In this document: positions 45,911 to 54,773 of the stretch, piece after piece
Numbering within the stretch: the stretch's first letter is position 1
Layout of the letters: each line of letters opens with the position of its first letter
Assembly (NCBI RefSeq): GCF_001625365.1
Contig: NZ_LJJF01000001.1
Coordinates: forward strand, 4,661,001-4,725,000
Origin: Streptomyces sp. MJM8645
GTDB lineage: Bacteria; Actinomycetota; Actinomycetes; Streptomycetales; Streptomycetaceae
Length of the DNA stretch: 64,000 nucleotides
Direction: 5' to 3'
Made by a program: the position numbers and the translations under genes
The notes under the pieces: model-generated
The model's input: only the letters and a program-made list of their open reading frames with translations
What the model was told of the DNA's origin: nothing
The model's database searches: none

Positions 45911-45960
45911 GGGACGGGACGGGACGGGACGGGACTGGGCGGGACGGGGCGGGCGCCGGG
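45911..45960 (+). repeat. GGGAC tandem repeat with G-quadruplex potential
   Basis: Five perfect GGGAC units are followed by GGGC, GGGAC, GGGGC and GGGC with one extra T, giving at least nine G-tracts with two-base loops. On the plus strand this is an ideal G-quadruplex sequence. It lies 125 nt upstream of the LCP start and about 100 nt before the leader peptide gene. Confidence 0.85.
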
Positions 45961-46057
45961 TCGACGTGAGCCCGGTCACCACGCGTCACGTCACCCGCCG
46001 TTCAACTGGCGAAACGATTCTTGACCGGTTCGAACGCAGCGTGTTTGCATTTCGGGT

Positions 46058-46138
46058 ATGGATCAGCGTTGGGCACTCACGCGTCGGCGGCACGTCGACC
46101 TGCGGCGTGGTGTGGCCTGTTCGCTCTGTCGCGGCTGA
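46058..46138 (+). CDS. 26-aa cysteine-type leader peptide upstream of ssuE
   Basis: A 26-codon ORF whose product starts MDQRWALTRRRHVDL and ends CSLCRG. The LTRRRHVDL-x-R core followed by Cys codons near the end is the pattern of the actinobacterial putative leader peptides that precede cysteine and sulfur assimilation genes. Two TGT codons near the stop fit sensing of Cys-tRNA by ribosome pausing. It lies 166 nt before the FMN reductase gene on the same strand. Mechanism (attenuation) is known for the family only in outline and inferred here. Confidence 0.75.
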   Translation: MDQRWALTRRRHVDLRRGVACSLCRG

Positions 46139-46304
46139 AGCGCGCCCACCGGACCACCTCGGCGTCACCCCACCCGCGCCGAGCACCTCATCTCGAACGC
46201 GTCGAGCACGTCGAGCACGTCGAAACACCTTCCCGGGCTCCGACCCGCAGCGGTCCTCCTGCGCCGCGTCGCGCCGCCCCCGCCTCCAGCCAAAGGTGAA
46301 CCCC

Positions 46305-46859
46305 ATGGCCACCGTCCTGTCCGTTTCCGGCTCCCCGTCCGCGACCTCCCGCACCACCCGCCTGCTGCGCCACGTCGACGCCGGGCTGGAGGCCCGCGGC
46401 CACCACGTCGTCCCGTTCGAGGCGCGCAGCCTGCCCGCGCACGCGCTGCTGTCGGGCGACTTCGACCACCCGGAGATCGTCGCCGTGACCGAGCTGTTCG
46501 CCCGGGCGGACGGCGTCGTGATCGGCACCCCCGTCTACAAGGCCGCCTACTCGGGCCTGTTGAAGGCCCTGCTGGACGTGCTCCCGCAGTACGCGCTGGC
46601 CGGCAAGGCCGTCCTGCCGCTGGCCACCGGCGGCTCGCCCGCGCACGTGCTGGCGGTGGACTACGCGCTGCGCCCGGTGCTCAGCTCGATGGGCGCCGGC
46701 CACATCACCCAGGGCTGGTTCGTGCTCGACCGCCACATCACCACCAGGGAGGACGGGACGACCCTGGTCGAGCGCGAGACCGACACCCTGCTGGCCCCGG
46801 TCGTGGAGGGTTTCGCGCAGGCCTTGGAGCGGCTGGCCGCACCGGCGCTGACCGGCTGA
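46305..46859 (+). CDS. ssuE: NADPH-dependent FMN reductase, SsuE type
   Basis: A 184-residue flavodoxin-fold reductase supplying reduced FMN for desulfonation of alkanesulfonates. VLSVSGSPSATSRTTRLLRH is the FMN phosphate loop; DGVVIGTPVYKAAYSGLLKA (P-V-Y-K) is the isoalloxazine-contacting signature of SsuE; TGGSPAHVLAVDYALRPVL is characteristic. AAAGGTG precedes the ATG. The leader peptide upstream supports a sulfur-starvation role. The partner monooxygenase SsuD and transporter genes are not in the window. Confidence 0.9.
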   Translation: MATVLSVSGSPSATSRTTRLLRHVDAGLEARGHHVVPFEARSLPAHALLSGDFDHPEIVAVTELFARADGVVIGTPVYKAAYSGLLKALLDVLPQYALAGKAVLPLATGGSPAHVLAVDYALRPVLSSMGAGHITQGWFVLDRHITTREDGTTLVERETDTLLAPVVEGFAQALERLAAPALTG

Positions 46860-46923
46860 GGAACCGGGGCCCGGACCCCGTACGGGGCGTCCCCGAGACG
46901 GGCCGCGGCACCCCTTAGGGGGA

Positions 46924-46938
46924 GGGGCGCCGCGCCCC
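46924..46938 (+). terminator. hairpins downstream of ssuE
   Basis: GGGGCG-CCG-CGCCCC (six-base arms) follows a CCCCGTACGGGG palindrome at 46876-46887. The 333-nt gap to the ABC gene (46860-47192) otherwise holds only a CATGCCCGCG direct repeat near 47110-47140 and no gene. Confidence 0.45.
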
Positions 46939-47192
46939 GTAGATCCTTGGTTGGGCGGCTTCATTCCGGCGGATGACGAGCGTGCCCGCCGTTGCTCATA
47001 ACGTTGTGGACGTCCCCGCTCGTGCCGACGAGGGGCGAGGTTCTCCCGGGAGCCGGCGCCCGCCGGGCCCGGTGGGTGGGGTCAACTCCCGGTCGACGAC
47101 CCTTCCTGCGCCATGCCCGCGTCCTGTGGCATGCCCGCGCACGGAGGGGCCGGCCGGGGTCGACGGTCGGGCCCACTTCTTAGGAGACTCCA

Positions 47193-47981
<789 letters not shown>

Positions 47982-47999
47982 GCGGGCGGGACGGGACAG

Positions 48000-50567
48000 A
48001 TGCTGCTCAAGACCGCTCTGCGGAGCTTCTTCGCCCACAAGGGCCGCATGGTGCTCTCCCTGATCGCCGTGATGCTGTCGGTCGCGTTCGTCTCCGGCAC
48101 CCTGGTCTTCTCCGACACCGCGACCAGCACCTTCGACAAGCTGTTCGCCGCGACCGCCTCCGACGTCTCCGTCCAGCCGCCCAAGCCGGCCGAGGACGAC
48201 GACCAGCAGGCCTCCGACAAGCCGCGGACCGTCCCGGTGGCGGCCGCGCAGCAGGTCGCCGCGGTGCCGGGGGTGAAGTCGGCGGTCGGCCAGGTCATGG
48301 TCGAGAACGCGACCCTGGTCGACCCGGCCACCAACAAGCTGGTCGGTCCGACCTCCGGTGCGCCGACCCTGGTCGGCAACTGGACCGAGACCCCGCGCAG
48401 CGCGGTGCGCCTCACCCAGGGCCACATCCCGCGGAACGCGGGCGAGTTGGTGCTGGACGCGGACACCGCGAAGAAGGCCGGGCTCGGCCTCGGCGCCAAG
48501 CTCCGGGTCGACAACGCCGACGGCCGGCACGAGTTCACGATCTCCGGCATCGCCTCCTTCACCACCACCAACCCCGGTGCGGCGCTGGCCTTCCTGGACA
48601 CCCCGACCGCCCAGCAGGTGCTGCTCGGCGAGCAGGCGTACACCTCGGTCGAGGCGTTCGGCGACGGCAGCCGCGGCAACGACCGGCTCAAGGCCGACGC
48701 CCTGGCCGAGCTGGGCGCCGGCTACCAGGTCAAGACCGCGGCCGAGCAGAAGGACGAGAACACCAAGAGCATCGGCAGCGGCCTCGGCTTCATGAAGAAC
48801 GCGATGCTCGGCTTCTCGCTCATCTCGGCGTTCGTCGGCTGCTTCCTGATCATCAACACCTTCTCGATGCTGGTCGCCCAGCGCACCCGGGAGATCGGCC
48901 TGCTGCGCGCCATCGGCGGCAGCCGCCGGCAGGTGAACCGCTCGGTCCTGGTCGAGGCGCTGATCCTCGGCGTGCTCGGCTCGACCCTCGGGGTCGCGGC
49001 CGGTCTGGGCATCGCGGTCGGCCTGATCAAGCTGATGAACGCGATCGGCATGAAGCTCGACGCGGGCGACCTGAAGATCGGTCCGACGGTGTTCCTCGCC
49101 GGGTACGCCCTGGGCATCGTGGTGACCCTGGTGGCGGCCTGGGTCCCGGCCCGCCGGGCGAGCCGGATCGCGCCGATGGCCGCCCTGCGCGACCACGGCA
49201 CGCCGGCCGAGGGCCGTGCCAACCTGGTCCGCACGGTGGTCGGCCTCGTCCTGACGGCGGGCGGCGGCGGTCTGCTGGTGCTGGCCGCGCAGGCGCAGAA
49301 GGCGGCCACCGGCGGCCAGTACCTGGGTCTCGGCGTGCTGCTCACCCTGATCGGCTTCGTGGTGCTCGGCCCGCTGCTGGCCACCGCCGTGGTGCGGGTG
49401 CTGGGCGCGCTGCTGCCGGCGCTGTTCGGCCCGTCCGGCCGGCTCGCCCAGCGCAACGCGATGCGCAACCCGCGTCGCACCGGGGCCACCGCCGCCGCGT
49501 TGATGATCGGACTGGCGCTGGTGATCGGCTCCTCGGTGTTCAGCGCCTCGACGGTCACCTCGGCCAACGCGCAGATCGACCGGTCGGTGGGCGCGGACTA
49601 CATCGTCCAGGGCGGCCGCACCTCGATCACCCCCGAGATGCTGGACGCCGTCCGCCGGACCCCGGGCATCGACCACGTCACCACCCAGAAGTTCTTCAAC
49701 CCCAAGCTCCAACTGCCGGACGGCCGGAGCGCGAAGACCAACCTCACCGCCGCGCCGCCCGCCTTCTTCGGCACCGACTTCCACCTCCCGGTCACCGCCG
49801 GTTCGGTGGACGCGATCGGGCGGGGCGAGCTGGGGATCGGCGAGGCCTTCGCGAAGGACCACGGCCTGAAGGTCGGCGACCAGGTGACCGTCGCCTACGG
49901 CAAGGGCCGCACCCAGGTGCTGCCGGTGGGCGCCGTGTTCGCGAAGGGCTCGCTGTTCGGCGACGGCTCCTTCGTCGACTTCGACACCATGGCCAGGGCC
50001 GTGCCCGCCGACGAGCAGCCGCCGGTCTGGACGTTCTTCGCCAAGGCCTCCTCCGGAGCCGACGTCGCGAAGACGCTGACCGCCCTGGAGGGCGCGCTCA
50101 AGGAGTACCCGCAGCTGACCATCAAGGACCAGGCCGGCTACAAGGAGGTCGTGCAGTCCCAGGTCAACACCCTGCTCTACCTGATCTACGGCCTGGTCGG
50201 CCTCTCCATCACGGTCGCCGTGCTCGGGGTGGTCAACACCCTGGCGCTGTCGGTGGTCGAGCGGACCAGGGAGATCGGCCTGCTGCGGGCGATCGGGCTC
50301 TCCCGCCGCCAGCTGCGCCGGATGATCCGGCTGGAGGCCGTGGTGATCTCGGTGTTCGGCGCGGTCCTGGGCACCGGGCTCGGGCTGGCCTGGGGCGTCA
50401 CCGCCCAGCGGGTGCTGCGCGACCAGGGCCTGGCCACGCTCTCCGTCCCGACCACCACGCTCGTGGTGACGCTGGTCGCCTCGGTGGTGATCGGACTGGT
50501 CGCCGCCCTCGTCCCGGCCTTCCGGGCCGGGCGGATGAACGTCCTCGCGGCCATCGCGACGGACTGA
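48000..50567 (+). CDS. FtsX/MacB-like ABC transporter permease
   Basis: An 855-residue permease with two FtsX modules. The N-terminal helix (RMVLSLIAVMLSVAFVSGTL) leads into an extracellular MacB-PCD-like domain (about 40-260), then helices, one of which is followed by the coupling segment RTREIGLLRAIGGSRRQVNR. The second half repeats this with an extracellular domain (about 520-720) and RTREIGLLRAIGLSRRQLRR. About eight to ten helices in all. It pairs with the ATPase upstream as one operon. Substrate not predictable. Confidence 0.93.
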   Translation: MLLKTALRSFFAHKGRMVLSLIAVMLSVAFVSGTLVFSDTATSTFDKLFAATASDVSVQPPKPAEDDDQQASDKPRTVPVAAAQQVAAVPGVKSAVGQVMVENATLVDPATNKLVGPTSGAPTLVGNWTETPRSAVRLTQGHIPRNAGELVLDADTAKKAGLGLGAKLRVDNADGRHEFTISGIASFTTTNPGAALAFLDTPTAQQVLLGEQAYTSVEAFGDGSRGNDRLKADALAELGAGYQVKTAAEQKDENTKSIGSGLGFMKNAMLGFSLISAFVGCFLIINTFSMLVAQRTREIGLLRAIGGSRRQVNRSVLVEALILGVLGSTLGVAAGLGIAVGLIKLMNAIGMKLDAGDLKIGPTVFLAGYALGIVVTLVAAWVPARRASRIAPMAALRDHGTPAEGRANLVRTVVGLVLTAGGGGLLVLAAQAQKAATGGQYLGLGVLLTLIGFVVLGPLLATAVVRVLGALLPALFGPSGRLAQRNAMRNPRRTGATAAALMIGLALVIGSSVFSASTVTSANAQIDRSVGADYIVQGGRTSITPEMLDAVRRTPGIDHVTTQKFFNPKLQLPDGRSAKTNLTAAPPAFFGTDFHLPVTAGSVDAIGRGELGIGEAFAKDHGLKVGDQVTVAYGKGRTQVLPVGAVFAKGSLFGDGSFVDFDTMARAVPADEQPPVWTFFAKASSGADVAKTLTALEGALKEYPQLTIKDQAGYKEVVQSQVNTLLYLIYGLVGLSITVAVLGVVNTLALSVVERTREIGLLRAIGLSRRQLRRMIRLEAVVISVFGAVLGTGLGLAWGVTAQRVLRDQGLATLSVPTTTLVVTLVASVVIGLVAALVPAFRAGRMNVLAAIATD

Positions 50568-50634
50568 CCGGGGCCGTCGCGACGGATCGACCGCGGCCGT
50601 CGAGACGGACTGACCGCGGCCGTCGAGACGGACT
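50546..50634. repeat. 23-bp tandem repeat across the permease stop codon
   Basis: Units at 50566-50588, 50589-50611 and 50612-50634, plus a partial one inside the last codons (50546-50565). The last two are identical and contain CCGTCGAGACGG, itself a short dyad. Confidence 0.9.
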
Positions 50635-50695
50635 GGCCGGGCGGCGCGGGCCGCAGGACCCGGCGGTGGGGGGCCGCCGAGGGGGGAACGGGGGG

Positions 50696-50728
50696 CAGGG
50701 GCCGGGTGCGGGCAGCACCCGGCCCCTG
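50696..50728 (+). terminator. strong hairpin ending the ABC operon
   Basis: CAGGGGCCGGGTGC, a five-base loop, then its perfect 14-base complement. No T-tract follows. GATGAT at 50756-50761 just downstream is a possible -10 for the next gene. Confidence 0.8.
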
Positions 50729-50767
50729 CGGCACGGGCCGCCCCAGGCCGACTGAGATGATCGTCCG

Positions 50768-52768
50768 ATGTTCGCCCCGGATACCCCGGACGCCCCGCCG
50801 CTGCCCAGCGCCGCGCCCCTCACCGCCGCCGCTGCCGCCCGCTGGCGCGCGGCCCGCACCGCCTGGCGCCTGGACAGCCGCTGGTTGGCGCTGCTGCCGG
50901 CCGCCTTCGTGATCCTGGCCACCGCGGTGGAGCCGACCCCCGGAGACTGCAACGTCCAGGGCGTCTGCCGGGACACCTGGGGCTCCTCGCTGGCCGCCTG
51001 GTCGGTGCTCGCCGAAGTGGTCCTGCTGGCCGGCCGGTTCCGCGGCCGGGCGCTGGTCCCGCCGGCCGTCCTCGCGGTGCTCTGGTACGCCCCGCACGGC
51101 CTGGTCACCCCGCTCTGCCGCTGGACGGCCGTCCTGCTCCACCTGCTGCTCTCCGCCGCGCTGATCGGCGCCGAGCTCGGCCGCCGCCGCGCCCGCCAGC
51201 AGCTCGACGAACTGATGGCCCCGCCCGTCCCCTTCCCCTGGACCGCCGCCGGAGCGCCCTCGCCCGTCCACCCCGACGGCCCGCCGGTGCTGCGCCGCGC
51301 GCTCGGCGCCCTGCTGCTCGCCGCCGCCCTGGCGTTCCCGCTGTACGGGCTGTGGGGGCAGGCCCGGCAGCAGGCGAGCGCCGAACGGGCCGACCAGGTC
51401 ACCGGCACCGCGGGCGACACCGACCAGGACGGCGTCCTGACCGTCCGCTTCCACCCGCCAGGCGGCGGCCCGGAACGCACCGCCCGGCTGGACGTCTGGT
51501 GGGCCCGGCCGCCGCAGCCCGGCGAGCCCGTCCCGCTGCTGGTGGACGGCGACGCCGTCCGCGCCGCCGGCGACGACTACGACCTCACCGGCGCGCTGAC
51601 CGCCGGCGGCCTGCTCGCCCTGCCCGGCCTGCTGCTGCTCGGCTCGGCCGCCACCGCGAACGCCCGCCGCTCCCGGCCCTCCTTCGCGGGCTCCGCGCCC
51701 GCCCTCGCCGTCCGGGTCCGCGCCGACGCCCAGGGCGACCTGCTGGTGCAGCCGCTGGACGGCCCGCCGGACGGCCCCGCGCTCTGGCGGCTGGTCGAGC
51801 GCGACCGCTACCGCTGGGCCCGCTACGGCGCCCCGGACGGCGAGGGCCCGGCCTGGGTGCCCGAACACCTGGAGACCGAGGACGACGACGCCGACCACCT
51901 CGAACTCGAAGTCTCCTACGACGAGGAAGAGGAGGAGCTCGGGGACGTCTTCGACCGGCTGACCCCGGAGCAGGCCGCCGCCTGGCTCGCCCGCGCCGGC
52001 CGGAGCGTGCCGGCCGTGCTGTACCTGGGGCCCGACGGGCCGGAGCAGCAGCTCCTGGTCCGCCCCGGACTGCTGGACCACGACCCGCGCTGGGTGGCGG
52101 CCGTGGTCGCCCCCGCCGCCCGGGCCCCGCGGCCGGGCCGGCGCACCGAGGGCTACCGGGAGCGGGACCTGGCCGTCGCCGCCCTGACCGCCGAGACGGT
52201 GGCCGCCGCCCCCGCGGCCGGGCCGGACGCCGAACCGGTGCCCGCCCGCCGCTGGGAGATGCCGCTGCCGCTGCGGGCGGTGGCCGGTCCGGTGCCCGCC
52301 CTGCTGCTCGCGGGCCTGGTCGTGCTGCTCGGCCGGAGCGGCTGGTGGGGCGGGCTGGTGCACCCGCTCCTGACCGGCACGGTGGCGATCCTCGCCTGCG
52401 GCCGCACCCTCTCCTGGCAGATGGTCGCCGACCGGGACGGCCTGCGGATCGCCACCGCGCTGCGCACCCGGACCTTCCGGTGGCAGGAGATCAACGCGGC
52501 CGCGGTCCACCGCAACCTGCTCACCGTCCAGCTGCGCTCGGGCGAGGAGGTCACCGTCGGCAGCCGCCCGGCCGCCTGGCTGGCCGGACACTTCGGGGAC
52601 CGCTACGACCCGGTCGAGCTGGCCCGGGCCGTCGCGACCGCCGCCCACCGGCCGGACCTGCGCCCGCACCGGTCGCTGCCGGACCGGCTGGGCGGCCCGC
52701 AGCACCTGCTGAACCGGTTGTCGCTGGCCGGCTACGCGCTCTTCACCATCGTTCACCACCTGCTCTGA
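50768..52768 (+). CDS. multi-pass membrane protein with C-terminal PH-like domain
   Basis: A 666-residue membrane protein of unknown function. Roughly eight hydrophobic segments are visible: four in residues 38-140, two near 175-200 and 278-300, and two near 500-545. Between them lies a long cytoplasmic acidic region (EDDDADHLELEVSYDEEEEE, near residues 370-395). The C-terminal 110 residues (DRDGLRIATALRTRTFRWQE, EEVTVGSRPAAWLAGHF) resemble a bacterial PH domain. GATGAT lies six bases before the ATG with no ribosome binding site. It is followed by an 11-bp tandem repeat at its stop. Confidence 0.75.
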   Translation: MFAPDTPDAPPLPSAAPLTAAAAARWRAARTAWRLDSRWLALLPAAFVILATAVEPTPGDCNVQGVCRDTWGSSLAAWSVLAEVVLLAGRFRGRALVPPAVLAVLWYAPHGLVTPLCRWTAVLLHLLLSAALIGAELGRRRARQQLDELMAPPVPFPWTAAGAPSPVHPDGPPVLRRALGALLLAAALAFPLYGLWGQARQQASAERADQVTGTAGDTDQDGVLTVRFHPPGGGPERTARLDVWWARPPQPGEPVPLLVDGDAVRAAGDDYDLTGALTAGGLLALPGLLLLGSAATANARRSRPSFAGSAPALAVRVRADAQGDLLVQPLDGPPDGPALWRLVERDRYRWARYGAPDGEGPAWVPEHLETEDDDADHLELEVSYDEEEEELGDVFDRLTPEQAAAWLARAGRSVPAVLYLGPDGPEQQLLVRPGLLDHDPRWVAAVVAPAARAPRPGRRTEGYRERDLAVAALTAETVAAAPAAGPDAEPVPARRWEMPLPLRAVAGPVPALLLAGLVVLLGRSGWWGGLVHPLLTGTVAILACGRTLSWQMVADRDGLRIATALRTRTFRWQEINAAAVHRNLLTVQLRSGEEVTVGSRPAAWLAGHFGDRYDPVELARAVATAAHRPDLRPHRSLPDRLGGPQHLLNRLSLAGYALFTIVHHLL

Positions 52769-52798
52769 ACCTGCGCCGAACCTGCACCGAACCCGCGC
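52766..52798. repeat. 11-bp tandem repeat starting at a stop codon
   Basis: TGAACCTGCGC, CGAACCTGCAC, CGAACCCGCGC in direct succession. The first unit begins with the stop codon TGA of the membrane-protein gene. Confidence 0.9.
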
Positions 52799-53004
52799 GG
52801 CCGCCGCCGAACCCCGCCGGGGGTGCCCTCCCGGGCTCCGTCCCGTCCTCCGGAAACCGCCCGTTCCGACCCGGCTGCGGGCCCGTACGCGGAGCGGAGT
52901 ACGGTGGACGTGATCAAGGAGTCCAACCGGGCGTCGCGGGCTGCGAGCAGCGGCCCAGACCGGGACAAGACGGAGACGTGTCCGCACCGGTACGGTTGGC
53001 CCCG

Positions 53005-54045
53005 ATGAACACCAAGGCTGCTGAGGAGCTGCCGGCTGTCTCCGTGATCATGCCGGTGCTCAACGAGGAACGACACCTGCGGACGGCGGTCCGGCGCATC
53101 CTGGACCAGGAGTACCCCGGGCCGATGGAGGTGGTGATCGCCCTCGGTCCGTCCACCGACCGGACCGCGGAGATCGCGGCCGAACTGGTGGCGGAGGACC
53201 CGCGGGTACGGACCGTGCCGAACCCCACCGGTCGCACCCCCGCAGGGCTGAACGCCGCGATCCGCGGCTCGCGCCATCCGATAGTGGTGCGCGTGGACGG
53301 CCACGGGCTGCTCACCCCCGGCTACATCACCACCGCGGTCCGGCTGCTCGACGAGATGGACGCCGCCAACGTCGGCGGCATCATGCACGCCGAGGGCGAG
53401 ACCGAGTGGGAGAACGCGGTCGCCGCCGCGATGACCTCCAAGATCGGTGTCGGCAACGCCGCCTTCCACACCGGCGGCCTGGCCGGCCCGGCGGACACCG
53501 TCTACCTCGGGGTGTTCCGGCGCGAGGTGCTGGAGAAGCTCGGCGGCTACAACGAGGAGTTCATCCGAGCCCAGGACTGGGAGCTCAACTACCGGATCCG
53601 CCAGGACGGCGGGCTGGTCTGGTTCACCCCGCAGCTCAAGGTGACCTACCGGCCCCGGCCGTCGGTGAAGGCGCTGGCCAAGCAGTACAAGGACTACGGC
53701 CGTTGGCGCCGGGTGGTCACCCGCTACCACCGCGGCTCGGTCAACCTCCGCTACCTGGCCCCGCCGACCGCCCTGCTGGCCGTCACCCTCGGGCTGGTGC
53801 TGGGCGTCGCCGTCCACCCGGCCCTCCTCGCGGTGCCCGGCGCGTACCTGCTGGGCATCCTCGGCGGCGGGCTGGTCGGCGGCCGCGGCCTGTCCTTCAA
53901 GGCCAGGGCGATGCTGCCGGTGGCGCTCGCCACCATGCACCTCAGCTGGGGCTTCGGCTTCCTCACCTCGCCCCGCTCACTGGCCCGCCGGGTGATAGGC
54001 AGCGTCGGACCGGCCGCCAAGGACGTGCTCTCCAGGGCGAGTTGA
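53005..54045 (+). CDS. family 2 glycosyltransferase (ExoA-like)
   Basis: A 346-residue GT2 enzyme. PAVSVIMPVLNEERHLRTAV starts the GT-A fold; EVVIALGPSTDRTAEIA, VRVDGHGLLTPGYI (DxG in place of DxD) and IRAQDWELNYRIRQDGG (acceptor-side ED-like motif) follow. Three membrane segments in residues 245-330 anchor it. It resembles succinoglycan-type ExoA transferases, so it probably extends a surface polysaccharide on a lipid carrier. ATG 53005 has TACGGT eight bases upstream; GTG 52978 would add nine residues. A large hairpin follows. Confidence 0.9.
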   Translation: MNTKAAEELPAVSVIMPVLNEERHLRTAVRRILDQEYPGPMEVVIALGPSTDRTAEIAAELVAEDPRVRTVPNPTGRTPAGLNAAIRGSRHPIVVRVDGHGLLTPGYITTAVRLLDEMDAANVGGIMHAEGETEWENAVAAAMTSKIGVGNAAFHTGGLAGPADTVYLGVFRREVLEKLGGYNEEFIRAQDWELNYRIRQDGGLVWFTPQLKVTYRPRPSVKALAKQYKDYGRWRRVVTRYHRGSVNLRYLAPPTALLAVTLGLVLGVAVHPALLAVPGAYLLGILGGGLVGGRGLSFKARAMLPVALATMHLSWGFGFLTSPRSLARRVIGSVGPAAKDVLSRAS

Positions 54046-54056
54046 CGCCGACCCGG

Positions 54057-54109
54057 CAGGGTTTGTCCGACAATTCCCGCCGGGCGCGCGAATTGCCGGA
54101 CAAGCCCTG
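54057..54109 (+). terminator. very long hairpin after the glycosyltransferase
   Basis: Arms of 20 bases (54057-54076 and 54090-54109) pair at 18 positions around a 13-base loop. The right arm ends 33 nt before the next start codon, so it also sits over that gene's promoter (TATCGT, 54129-54134, possible -10). Confidence 0.75.
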
Positions 54110-54142
54110 ACGGTCGAGCCCGCGCCGCTATCGTCGGTGCGC

Positions 54143-54757
54143 ATGGCGACAGTTGAGGGCGGGCCCGGCGCGGCCCGGATCGAGCCGAGCGCGGACGTCG
54201 ACGAACGGGCCGTCATCGGCGCGGGGACGACGGTCTGGCACCTCGCCCAGGTCCGCGAGGGCGCGGTGGTCGGCGCCGAGTGCGTGATCGGCCGCGGCGC
54301 CTACGTCGGCCCGGGCGTCCGGATCGGGGACCGGGTCAAGCTGCAGAACCACGCGCTGGTGTACGAGCCCGCGCTGGTCGAGGACGGGGTGTTCATCGGC
54401 CCCGCCGCCGTCCTCACCAACGACCGCCACCCCCGCGCGGTGACCCCCGACGGTCGGCCCAAGCGCCAACAGGACTGGCACGCCGAAGGGGTGACGCTCC
54501 GTCAGGGCTGTTCGATCGGCGGCCGGGTGGTCCTGGTCGCCGGGGTGACGGTCGGCCGCTGGGCGCTGGTCGCGGCCGGCGCGGTGGTCCACCGGGACGT
54601 CCCGGACTTCGCCCTGGCCGCCGGCGTCCCGGCCCGCCGGATCGGCTGGGTCGGCCGTGCCGGCGAGCCGCTGCAACCCGTCGGCGACGGCCGCTGGCGC
54701 TGCCCCCGCACCGGCGAGCACTACCGGGAGACGGACGGCACCCTCGCTCCGGAGTAG
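54143..54757 (+). CDS. hexapeptide-repeat acetyltransferase (WlbB/FdtC-like)
   Basis: A 204-residue left-handed beta-helix acyltransferase of the type that N-acetylates amino sugars on nucleotide carriers. Hexapeptide repeats run from residue 17 to about 150 (VDERAVIGAGTTVWHLAQV, GRGAYVGPGVRIGDRVKLQN, IGGRVVLVAGVTVG). FIGPAAVLTNDRHPRAV holds the N-D-x-x-P-R segment typical of WlbB/WbpD proteins. The C-terminal 45 residues form an extra small domain with one Cys (GRWRCPRTGEHY). No ribosome binding site; probably leaderless. May act with the GT2 upstream in polysaccharide synthesis. Confidence 0.88.
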   Translation: MATVEGGPGAARIEPSADVDERAVIGAGTTVWHLAQVREGAVVGAECVIGRGAYVGPGVRIGDRVKLQNHALVYEPALVEDGVFIGPAAVLTNDRHPRAVTPDGRPKRQQDWHAEGVTLRQGCSIGGRVVLVAGVTVGRWALVAAGAVVHRDVPDFALAAGVPARRIGWVGRAGEPLQPVGDGRWRCPRTGEHYRETDGTLAPE

Positions 54758-54773
54758 GGCCCAGGGCCCCTAG

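Noticed and set aside
46140..46304. A SAM or cobalamin riboswitch before ssuE
   Set aside because: No conserved riboswitch core could be recognised by eye; the Cys-rich leader peptide explains the control better.
50589..50634. CGAGACGGAC segments in the permease-end repeats resembling the TetR operator half-site
   Set aside because: Only one half is present, in a tandem repeat with its own period, and no dyad partner exists. Treated as chance similarity.
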